From JBBQZO01 sp038207625 (GTDB lineage: Bacteria; Pseudomonadota; Gammaproteobacteria; Burkholderiales; Burkholderiaceae_D): 64,000 nt of DNA. The number at the start of each line of letters is the position of its first letter. Within the stretch, counting starts at the first letter, position 1. The notes below the pieces were generated by a model that had not been told where the DNA came from, did no database searches, and saw nothing but the letters and a program-made list of their open reading frames with translations. Both the position numbers and the translations under genes were made by a program. Positions 18,446 through 25,285 of the stretch are shown in pieces. The DNA lies in NCBI GenBank assembly GCA_038207625.1, contig JBBQZO010000011.1:1-64000 (forward strand). The letters are read 5' to 3'.

Positions 18446-19180
18446 ATGCATACCGACACCACACCCAGCACCACACCATCCATCGCGCCCGCGTCTGCGC
18501 CGGCCGCCGAAAGTCCGTATACGATTCCGCTTGGCACGGTATTGGCAGGCACGGTACGCGTGGAAGCGCCATTTCGAACCTGGCCATGCACGCTCATTGA
18601 ATTTACCGGCGGCGCGTTCAGCTACGTGTCGCCGGACTGCCGCCTGTACCGGGTTACGCTAGGGCGTTATTGCTCGATCGGCGATGGCGTCTCCATTTTG
18701 TCGCAACATCCGACCGACCGCCTCACGTCCAGTCCCGTGCTGTACCAGTCGCTGTTTGCGGCGCCGTTCAATGGCCCGGCCACGCCCTTATTCGACAGTT
18801 TGGCCGATACCGTGATCGGCAATGACGTGTGGATAGGCGCGAGCGTGCAGATCAAGACGGGCGTGCGCATCGGTGACGGCGCGGTAATCGGCGCCGGCTC
18901 CGTGGTGAGCAAGGACGTCGCGCCCTTCATGGTCGTCGCGGGTGTCCCGGCGCGCGTGATACGGGCACGTTTTCCAGCGTCGACCATCCAGCGCATACAG
19001 GCGCTGGCATGGTGGCGCTTTAATATTCTGCCGCTTGGCCTGTCGGCCAATATCGACGAGGCGCTCGATCAGCTGGAGCGGGAATTGGCCGCTGGCCGCC
19101 TGCCGCTGTATACGCCCGGGTTCAGTCGCCTGTGGACTGACAGCAAGAACGGCGCGATCATGGGGCGCAAGGAGCCCTAA
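18446..19180 (+). CDS. CatB-like hexapeptide-repeat O-acetyltransferase
   Basis: Left-handed beta-helix acetyltransferase of the chloramphenicol/streptogramin (xenobiotic) acetyltransferase type; acetyl-CoA is the expected donor, the acceptor unknown. The 244-residue protein shows the hexad segments RVTLGRYCSIGDGVSIL, VIGNDVWIGASVQIKTGVRI, GDGAVIGAGSVVSKDVAPF and the end motif VVAGVPARVIR, with a catalytic-type His in LSQHPTDRL. The frame is open 72 codons upstream, but that stretch is low quality. I chose the ATG at MHTDTTPS, which still leaves a 25-residue Ala/Pro/Thr-rich leader. Confidence 0.82.
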   Translation: MHTDTTPSTTPSIAPASAPAAESPYTIPLGTVLAGTVRVEAPFRTWPCTLIEFTGGAFSYVSPDCRLYRVTLGRYCSIGDGVSILSQHPTDRLTSSPVLYQSLFAAPFNGPATPLFDSLADTVIGNDVWIGASVQIKTGVRIGDGAVIGAGSVVSKDVAPFMVVAGVPARVIRARFPASTIQRIQALAWWRFNILPLGLSANIDEALDQLERELAAGRLPLYTPGFSRLWTDSKNGAIMGRKEP

Positions 19181-19251
19181 TCGGTCGCGCTAGCAATCGC
19201 CCCGCGCACGTGGCCTGCGCGCGCCCGACAGTCATCTATCCTGGTCACCCC

Positions 19252-20013
19252 ATGCACATTGTCGTCCGCTTGCTGCTCATCGCCTTGTTGTTGTATGCCG
19301 CGGCGTGCGCCGCTTTGTACGTGCGCCAACGGACGCTGATCTATTTTCCTCAGCCCAATGGCGGCGACAGCCCGGCAACCTTGCTCAGTCTGCCGGTCGC
19401 CGGCGCCACGTTGCAGGTGTCGGTGCGTGCGCACAATGGGCCCAAGGCCTTGATCTACTTTGGCGGCAACGCCGAAGACGTCTCGCTCCACCTGGGCGCA
19501 TTCTCGCGCGCGTTTCCGGAGCACGCGATCTACTTGCTGCATTACCGCGGCTACGGCGGCAGTTCGGGCACGCCCACCGAGCAAGCGCTACACGCCGATG
19601 CACAAGCGCTGTTCGACCACGTGGCACTGGCGCACCGCGACATCGCCGTCGTCGGACGCAGCCTTGGCAGCGGCGTGGCGATACGCCTGGCCAGCGCGCG
19701 CCCCGCCACGCGGCTGGTGCTGGTGACGCCCTACGACAGCTTGCAGGAGATCGCCGCGCGCCAATTTCCCTACTTCCCGGTGCGTTGGCTGCTGACCGAC
19801 AAGTTCGAGTCCTGGCGCTGCGCGCCGTCGATACGGGTGCCGACGCTGCTGCTGGTGGCCGACAACGACGCGATTATTCCGCGCGCCAGCACCGAGCGCC
19901 TTGAGCTCGCGTTTGCCAAGGGCGTCGCCTCGCTCGTCGTTCTGCCCGGCACCGGCCATAACACCATCTCCGACAGCGCGCAGTATCTGGAAGTACTGCG
20001 CGCGGCCCTGTGA
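19252..20013 (+). CDS. alpha/beta hydrolase (ABHD13/BEM46-like), membrane anchored
   Basis: Probable serine hydrolase with an N-terminal membrane helix at about residues 3-19 (IVVRLLLIALLLYAAAC). The 253-residue protein has the LIYFGGNAEDVS oxyanion region, HYRGYGGSSGTPTE, the nucleophile elbow VVGRSLGSGVAIRLA, an acid in VADNDAIIPRAS, and the catalytic His in PGTGHNTISDS, in the order typical of BEM46/ABHD13 proteins. The start at MHIVVRLL puts the hydrophobic helix at the very N terminus; a GTG 14 codons earlier is less likely. Substrate unknown. Confidence 0.85.
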   Translation: MHIVVRLLLIALLLYAAACAALYVRQRTLIYFPQPNGGDSPATLLSLPVAGATLQVSVRAHNGPKALIYFGGNAEDVSLHLGAFSRAFPEHAIYLLHYRGYGGSSGTPTEQALHADAQALFDHVALAHRDIAVVGRSLGSGVAIRLASARPATRLVLVTPYDSLQEIAARQFPYFPVRWLLTDKFESWRCAPSIRVPTLLLVADNDAIIPRASTERLELAFAKGVASLVVLPGTGHNTISDSAQYLEVLRAAL

Positions 20014-20033
20014 CGGCGCATCCGCGCGGCGCC

Positions 20034-20288
20034 ATGCAGGTCACTGTAATGCGACATGGCAAGCCGTTGCTGCCTGCCAAGCCATGGCGCACGCCTGCGC
20101 AGCGGCTCGCGTCGATAGAGAATGACGCCGCGCTGGCCACCGACGACGCGCCGGCAGCGCACGGCGCCTGCGCGCCGCTGGCCATGTGCGTCGTGTCGAG
20201 CAGCGCAGAATCGCTCAAGCGGGCCGTACGCGTCATACTGCCATCTCTATTTCACCACTGCCCACGCGGCGCGCTGTCGTATGCATGA
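20034..20288 (+). pseudogene. truncated histidine phosphatase (phosphoglycerate mutase superfamily) remnant
   Basis: The 84-residue frame begins MQVTVMRHGKPLLPAKPW. This carries the RHG motif with the phospho-accepting His at the position expected for the histidine phosphatase superfamily, followed by a short match to the family core (CVVSSSAESLKRAV). Family members are usually 150-200 residues; here the frame ends early and the second catalytic His region is absent. The 3' end overlaps the next small gene by eight bases. I infer a decayed gene, since the remaining fold could not be catalytic. Confidence 0.5.
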
Positions 20289-20883
20289 ACTTCGCTTTGA
20301 CGTTTTCGGCATACTGATCGCCATCGCGGCGAGCGCGCGCGGCTGGCAAGCGTTTTACCTCGGCGCCGACGGCAAGCGTCGGCCCGCCGATTTCATCGTG
20401 CCCGACGACATCCCCGAAGGCGAGTTGGCGCAGTATCTGGGCGACCTGTTCCACGAATCGGCGACGCCGACGAACGGCGACGTGACAGCACTGTCGCGCG
20501 CCCGGCCTGCGCTGCGCGTGCCGGCCACCACCAGCGTTGCCCCGCTCGGACCTGCGCGGGTTTATAGTTCTTCTTTTTTGCGGCCCGCCGCCAACCTCGA
20601 CCTTCACCACGAACCATGCCTATCCAAACACTCCCACTGCCCGCAGCGGCGCAACGCGACACCGATGCCGTTCAAATGCTCAGCGCCTGGGTCGCCGAAG
20701 ACGGCCAGCATTGCAGCGCCAATGTGGGCATGTGGCATGCCGACGTGGGCGACGAGCCAACGGCGTGGGGCGTCCTGCTGGCCGACATCGTGCGCCACCT
20801 GGGCAAAACAGTCAAAGGCGAGCGCGGCATCCGCCCTGACGAGACGATCGAGCAGATCGTCGATGCGATGCTGGGCGAACTGA
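20281..20883 (+). CDS. DUF7661-like small protein with apparent lost stop
   Basis: The first about 73 codons, starting MHELRFDVFGILIAIAAS and including ARGWQAFYLGADGKRRPADF and LGDLFHESATP, resemble a conserved short family (DUF7661-like, usually 70-80 residues). After TPTNGDVTAL the frame does not stop but runs another roughly 125 codons through the intergenic space and across most of the next gene in another frame. The tail has no plausible protein character. The natural end was probably near 20495 and a stop has been lost, or the tail is translated by read-through. Domain assignment is from memory of the family pattern. Confidence 0.5.
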   Translation: MHELRFDVFGILIAIAASARGWQAFYLGADGKRRPADFIVPDDIPEGELAQYLGDLFHESATPTNGDVTALSRARPALRVPATTSVAPLGPARVYSSSFLRPAANLDLHHEPCLSKHSHCPQRRNATPMPFKCSAPGSPKTASIAAPMWACGMPTWATSQRRGASCWPTSCATWAKQSKASAASALTRRSSRSSMRCWAN

Positions 20884-20918
20884 ATGAACCGAGCACCCCC
20901 GCCGCGAAAGCGAAATAA
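20616..20918 (+). CDS. DUF5076 domain protein
   Basis: Small cytoplasmic protein of 100 residues, MPIQTLPLPAAAQRDTDAVQ at the start, then MLSAWVAEDGQHCSANVGMW and AWGVLLADIVRHLGKTVKGE. The pattern matches the DUF5076 family, whose function is unknown. The start is preceded by a short AT-rich stretch with a TATAGT element near 20562-20567 that may be its own -10. The preceding open frame overlaps nearly the whole gene in a different frame. Confidence 0.68.
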   Translation: MPIQTLPLPAAAQRDTDAVQMLSAWVAEDGQHCSANVGMWHADVGDEPTAWGVLLADIVRHLGKTVKGERGIRPDETIEQIVDAMLGELNEPSTPAAKAK

Positions 20919-20947
20919 GCCGGCGCGCGCTGCAAATTGCCACCGGC

Positions 20948-21322
20948 GTGCTCGGCGCCGTCCCCATCCTGACCGGCATCGTCGGCCTGTTCGGACTAAG
21001 CGATCCCCTGTACGCGGGGCCCGGATTGCCGGCCAACGCCATGCTCGACAGCAATCTGCGCTTTCTCAGCGGCGTCTGGCTCGGCCTGGGACTGGCGGTG
21101 TTCTGGCTGCTCCCCCGCATCGAGACGCAAACGGCGTTGTTTCGCATCCTGTGGGGCATGATTTTTCTGGGCGGCGTAGGTCGCTTGCTGTCGATGTTAT
21201 TGCTCGGCTGGCCGCCGCTACCGTTCATCGGGCTTACCGCGCTGGAAATCATCGGCGCGCCGATCGTCGTGGCATGGCAGGCGCGCCTGGCCAACGCGCG
21301 CCTGCCGCAGCGCTCAGCCTGA
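20948..21322 (+). CDS. DUF4345-like integral membrane protein
   Basis: The 124-residue protein has four hydrophobic helices and the segment NLRFLSGVWLGLGLAVFWLLP, which is the hallmark stretch of DUF4345. Function is unknown. The GTG at 20948 is used as the start, but family members usually begin a few residues earlier with an Arg-Ala-Leu-Gln-type leader. That leader is present in frame (RRALQIATG) without an ATG, so translation may begin at an upstream non-standard codon. Confidence 0.65.
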   Translation: MLGAVPILTGIVGLFGLSDPLYAGPGLPANAMLDSNLRFLSGVWLGLGLAVFWLLPRIETQTALFRILWGMIFLGGVGRLLSMLLLGWPPLPFIGLTALEIIGAPIVVAWQARLANARLPQRSA

Positions 21323-21351
21323 GCGCGCGCCGCCGCGTCCGCCAATCAAAC

Positions 21352-22026
21352 TCAGATCTCGGCCCACTTGCGCGTATTGGTCTGGTTGGTGAGGTTGGTG
21401 GCGTGCGCGTAAAACTTCCACACGCCAGCGTTGCGGCGCCGCCCGAACACGAAACCCAGGCCGTCGTACGCGGTCTGATACTCGCAGTAGCGCAGGTTGC
21501 CCACCGGGATGGCCAGCGTGTTGCACACTTCGACGATCGAGGCGCGCTGGGTCAGCCGCGCCACCACGCCGGTGCCCACATTATCGTTCGAGTGAAACAG
21601 CGTGACCGCGCCGGCATGGCGCGCGGCGGCGATGGTGCATCCACTCAAGGGACCGGTGATGAAAAACGTCGCCGCGCCGTCCAGCCGCATATAGGTGCAG
21701 TGGTTTTCCTGGAACGGCAGATAGCGCAGCCCGATATCGGCGCCGGACGGAATCGGCTGGAACGAGCGCTGAATGCGTCCCATGCCCAACTTGGCGCCGA
21801 GCGCGACCATGTTGCTCGAATGGATGGCCTGGCCGCTGCCGACCGTGTGTATCATCGAAATGAAGACGGCGGGCGCCTGCGTGTACAGTACCGAATGTTT
21901 GCCGTTCAGTAAGGCGACGGCGCCGCCGGCCTGCGACGCGAGCGCTGACGGCGGGGCGTTTCTGATCTCGGCGCGGTGATGCCCAAGGTAGCTCTTGGGG
22001 TCATTCATGAAACTGGCGAAGCCCAT
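21352..22026 (-). CDS. putative CNF1/BLF1-like glutamine deamidase (LSGC-motif protein)
   Basis: A 224-residue stand-alone protein with no signal peptide or membrane segment. It contains TFFITGPLSGCTIAAARHAG, giving LSGC at residues 127-130, and a His 15 residues after the Cys (VTLFHSNDN, His145). LSGC followed by a nearby His is the catalytic signature of the CNF1 toxin domain and of Burkholderia lethal factor 1, which deamidate glutamines in host proteins; in CNF1 the Cys-His distance is also 15. The length is close to BLF1 (about 210). A good GGAG site precedes the ATG at MGFASFMNDP. No secretion genes are adjacent. The match is by motif and size only, and a non-toxin member of the same fold remains possible. 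Confidence 0.58.
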   Translation of the reverse strand: MGFASFMNDPKSYLGHHRAEIRNAPPSALASQAGGAVALLNGKHSVLYTQAPAVFISMIHTVGSGQAIHSSNMVALGAKLGMGRIQRSFQPIPSGADIGLRYLPFQENHCTYMRLDGAATFFITGPLSGCTIAAARHAGAVTLFHSNDNVGTGVVARLTQRASIVEVCNTLAIPVGNLRYCEYQTAYDGLGFVFGRRRNAGVWKFYAHATNLTNQTNTRKWAEI

Positions 22027-22271
22027 GTTTTTCTCCAGGTTGGCGTGACACACAGACAGGATGCACTTCCGCAGGTGCCGCGGAACTTATCATTATTGCA
22101 CCAGTTCGAGCTGGCGGCACGTGTTGCGTGGAAAACCTTGTGATCCATCCCAATCGGCGTACGATGATGGCGTCGATCGGGCTGCGCGCACGGCCCCTGT
22201 GCCCGGATTGGCCGGCTTGCGGACCACCCGTGCGGCACCTGCACGATGGCGCCGCGCCGGGCACCCACTAT

Positions 22272-22300
22272 TTGCAACCAAGAAATATTTCGTATATCAT
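22272..22300 (+). promoter_or_regulatory. sigma-70-type promoter for the di-haem peroxidase gene
   Basis: TTGCAA at 22272-22277 and TATCAT at 22295-22300 are separated by 17 bases, 35 bases before the peroxidase ATG. The 308-base gap from 22027 to 22334 also has to hold the promoter of the divergent LSGC protein gene; no clear site for that one was found. Confidence 0.55.
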
Positions 22301-22334
22301 AACGCCCCTCCCAACCGCTCCGCTCCGTCGAATC

Positions 22335-23357
22335 ATGACCTTCCAGCGACCTATTCTCTCTCTCGCAGCGACGCTGGCATGGGCCGGCGCCTTCGCCGCC
22401 CCGGCGAGCGCGCCGACCCCTGCCGCCTTCCAGCAATGGCGCTTGCCGGCCAAGGTGCCGCATCCGGCTGGCAATGAGCCGAGCGCCGCGCGCACCGAAT
22501 TGGGCCAGATGCTGTTCTTCGACAAGCACCTGTCCGGCGACGGCAGCTTGTCGTGCGCCAGCTGTCATGTGCCCGAATTGGGCTGGAGCGACGGCAAGCC
22601 GGTGTCGATCGGCATCGGCGGCAAGCCGATGGCGCGCAACAGCCAGAGCCTGGTCAACGTCGGCTACTACCCGGGGCCGCTGATGTGGGCGGGGCAAAAG
22701 AAGCATCTGGAAGACCAGGTCAACGGTCCGATGAAAAGCCCCGATATCATGGCCACCGACATCGACGCCGTGACGGCCTGGCTGGCCAGCGTGCCGGCCT
22801 ACAAAGAACGCTTCGAGCGCGCCTATCCCGGCGAAGGCATCAACCTGGGCACGCTGGCCAAGGCGCTGGCCAACTTCGAGCGCACCATCATCAGCCGCGA
22901 TACGCCGTTCGACCAGTGGCTGGCCGGCAAAGCCAACGCGATGAGCGCGCAGCAGCTGCGCGGCCTGCGCCTGTTTACCCGTGCGGACAAGGGCAATTGC
23001 GCGTCCTGCCACACGGCGCCCACGTTTTCCGACAACGGCTTTTACAACCTCGGCCTGGCCTCGACCGATATCGGGCGCGGCAAGTTCAGTCCCCTGCCCT
23101 TGATGAACGGCGCGTTTCGCACGCCCCAGCTGCGCGACACCGAACACAAGGCACCGTACATGCACGACGGTTCCCTGAAAACCCTGATGGCCGTCGTCGA
23201 ACACTACAACAAGGGCGGCGGCCAAGCGGGCACCGGCAGCGTCTCGCCGGGGCTGCGCCCGCTGCACCTGTCGCAACGCGAAAAGGAAGATCTGGTCGCT
23301 TTTTTAAAAGCCTTGAGCGGCCCGGTGCAAACCATGGCGCCGCCGGCCTTGCCGTAA
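22335..23357 (+). CDS. di-haem cytochrome c peroxidase family protein
   Basis: Periplasmic peroxidase of the CcpA/MauG superfamily, reducing hydrogen peroxide with electrons from cytochromes. The 340-residue protein has a signal peptide (cleavage likely after AFAAPASA), the first c-type haem site CASCH in SLSCASCHVPELGWSDGK, the second CASCH in GNCASCHTAPTFSDNGFYN, and the typical FRTPQLRDTEHKAPYMHDGS segment with a distal Met. The frame is open 69 codons upstream, but the signal peptide fixes the start at MTFQRPIL. It stands alone and is convergent with the phosphoesterase gene. Confidence 0.9.
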   Translation: MTFQRPILSLAATLAWAGAFAAPASAPTPAAFQQWRLPAKVPHPAGNEPSAARTELGQMLFFDKHLSGDGSLSCASCHVPELGWSDGKPVSIGIGGKPMARNSQSLVNVGYYPGPLMWAGQKKHLEDQVNGPMKSPDIMATDIDAVTAWLASVPAYKERFERAYPGEGINLGTLAKALANFERTIISRDTPFDQWLAGKANAMSAQQLRGLRLFTRADKGNCASCHTAPTFSDNGFYNLGLASTDIGRGKFSPLPLMNGAFRTPQLRDTEHKAPYMHDGSLKTLMAVVEHYNKGGGQAGTGSVSPGLRPLHLSQREKEDLVAFLKALSGPVQTMAPPALP

Positions 23358-23399
23358 AACGCCCACGCCAGCGTGTGCGCCGGGCGCGCTAGCTGGCGC

Positions 23400-25172
23400 T
23401 CAAGGCTTGGCGCGCGATGAGGGACGCGCCGCCCGCGACGCCTTGCGCTCGGGCTGGCGGAAGTCGAACAGATTCATCAAGTCGCCCAGCGCGGGCCGGT
23501 TGGCCGGCACGTAGGCGTTGGCCGGGTCGACAATCGGATTGGGCAGGTTGTCGCGGCTGCGTTTGGAAATCGGCGACAAGGACCAGTTGCGCTCGATGAA
23601 TTTGCTGATCGACGCATGGTCGTAGTAGGTGTGGTCCACATGGCCGCGCTTCGCATACGCCGAGATCGCAATCAGCGGCACGCGCGTGCCGTCGCCGAAG
23701 AAGTCGATGAACTGCACGTAGCCCGAATCGAAATAGCCGCCGCCCTCGTCAAACGTGACGAAAATGGCCGTGTTCTTCCACAGCGCAGGATTGCCGCGCA
23801 CCCGTTCGACGACGTCGGCCACCAGTTGCTCGAAGCTCGGCTGCATCGCATAGCCGGGGTGGCCGGAGATGCTGTCGTAGGGCGCGATCAGCGACACGGC
23901 CGGAAACGTCTTCTCGTCCTTGACGTCGACGTAGAACTGCATCAGGTCGACCAGCTTGGCCTTGTCCGGCCCCGTCATCGTCGACGTGAAAAAGGTCGGC
24001 GTGTCGCACATGCCGCAGTACTCCTTGTCGGTCTTGATGCCGTCGTTGCGCCCGCCGCTATACCACTTCCACGCCACGCCGCCGGCCGTCATCAGGTCGC
24101 CGATATGGGGCATCGCCAGCGGCGGCATCAGGAATTTATCGGCACCGAGCGGCAGCGCGTCGCCGCGCGGCGAGAACGCCGGGTCCATATTGTTGACCAT
24201 GTAGTAGGTGTCGGGCGCGCAGTTGCCGTCGTTGAAGGCGCGGTACGGCAGCGCGTTCAAGAACGCGCGGATGCCGGCCACGCCCGGCGCGCCCGGATCG
24301 GCGCACTTGACGTAGGTGCCGCCCCGATAACCGTCCTCGGTGTACCAGTTGTTGGTGTTGGGCTGGGCGTCGGGGTTCTCGATCTGCTTGGCCGGCGGTT
24401 GCGCCGGCTTGCCCTGCTCTGTGTAGAACGACACGTCGGCGGTGGTCAAGGCCAGGTAGTTGGCGGCGGTACCGCCCATCACCGGCTGGTGGTAATTGTC
24501 GGCGATGGAAAACTGCTCGGCCAGGGTCTTGAAATAGCGCGCGTCGCCGCTGGCCATATTGTAGAAGCCCATCGCAATGGCGCCCTGGTAGGTGTGGTCG
24601 GGCGCCAGCGGATACGGGTTGCTGGGGCCCGGCCCAGTGTGGTCGGCGACCCAGACGAACAGGTCATTCTTGCCACCATCGATCTGCTGCCACATCTGGA
24701 AGAAACGGTGGGTCGGGTCACCCGTGTGGGCGCCGTAACTGACGTGGTGGGTGATCGGGAACGGGCCGTTGGGCAGCGTGGCCGGAAAGCGCGCGTCGGG
24801 AATGTCCTGGCGCTGACCCAGCGCGCCGGCCGCGTACGGTTGCGGCAGCAGCGCGTAACTGCCGTTGGCGGCGGGCGTGGGCGTGTACGCGCCCAGGCTG
24901 GCGCCCAGCTTTTGCGCGGCGTCCTGAAAGCGCGGGCCGGGCGAGCCGTCGGCGTTGACGATTTTTTTGGACAGCAGATTTGAAATCGTCTGGCCTTTCG
25001 GCGGCGTGTAGGTGCCGTACAGATTGTCGAAGCTGCGATTTTCGCCGACGATGACGATCACGTGCTCGATCGGCGTGGTGGTGGCGGGCGCGGCGCCGGC
25101 GCAGTGGGCGGCCAGCGCGCACGCCAGCAGCAACGGCAATCGGGCGGCGCACAGGTGCTGTCTCGTGTTCAT
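23400..25172 (-). CDS. secreted phosphoesterase (phospholipase C / acid phosphatase family)
   Basis: Alkaline-phosphatase-fold phosphoesterase of the phospholipase C/AcpA type (PF04185-like), expected to release phosphate from organic phosphates or phospholipids outside the cytoplasm. The 590-residue protein has a signal peptide ending near CAGAAP. The metal-binding start HVIVIVGENRSFDNLYGTY follows, with the catalytic region HHVSYGAHTGDPTHRF, and the late metal site IFVTFDEGGGYFDSGYVQF with HTYYDHASISKFIERNW. It follows the TonB receptor on the same strand, with a strong hairpin between them. A role in phosphorus scavenging is inferred from the PHO-type promoter of the receptor. Confidence 0.88.
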   Translation of the reverse strand: MNTRQHLCAARLPLLLACALAAHCAGAAPATTTPIEHVIVIVGENRSFDNLYGTYTPPKGQTISNLLSKKIVNADGSPGPRFQDAAQKLGASLGAYTPTPAANGSYALLPQPYAAGALGQRQDIPDARFPATLPNGPFPITHHVSYGAHTGDPTHRFFQMWQQIDGGKNDLFVWVADHTGPGPSNPYPLAPDHTYQGAIAMGFYNMASGDARYFKTLAEQFSIADNYHQPVMGGTAANYLALTTADVSFYTEQGKPAQPPAKQIENPDAQPNTNNWYTEDGYRGGTYVKCADPGAPGVAGIRAFLNALPYRAFNDGNCAPDTYYMVNNMDPAFSPRGDALPLGADKFLMPPLAMPHIGDLMTAGGVAWKWYSGGRNDGIKTDKEYCGMCDTPTFFTSTMTGPDKAKLVDLMQFYVDVKDEKTFPAVSLIAPYDSISGHPGYAMQPSFEQLVADVVERVRGNPALWKNTAIFVTFDEGGGYFDSGYVQFIDFFGDGTRVPLIAISAYAKRGHVDHTYYDHASISKFIERNWSLSPISKRSRDNLPNPIVDPANAYVPANRPALGDLMNLFDFRQPERKASRAARPSSRAKP

Positions 25173-25205
25173 GTCGATCTCAACAACGGAAAATCAAATG
25201 CAAAA

Positions 25206-25269
25206 GGCCCGGATCGCGCCGCAGCAAGCTGGCGTGGCTGCCAGCTTGCTGCGGCGGGCGATCCGGGCC
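25206..25269 (-). terminator. long hairpin between the TonB receptor and phosphoesterase genes
   Basis: Arms 25206-25233 and 25240-25269 pair over about 28 bases with a two-base bulge and a six-base loop (GTGGCT). On the minus strand the hairpin is followed by CCTTTTG. It begins about 17 bases after the TonB receptor stop, so it may terminate or attenuate transcription before the phosphoesterase gene, or stabilise the receptor mRNA 3' end. The arm is unusually long and GC-rich for a simple terminator. Confidence 0.7.
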
Positions 25270-25285
25270 GCGCAGGCCGGACGAA

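Noticed and set aside
20884..21912. 342-codon plus-strand frame covering the DUF4345 gene and the LSGC gene antisense
   Set aside because: It crosses two better-supported genes in other frames and has the Arg/His-rich composition of a shadow.
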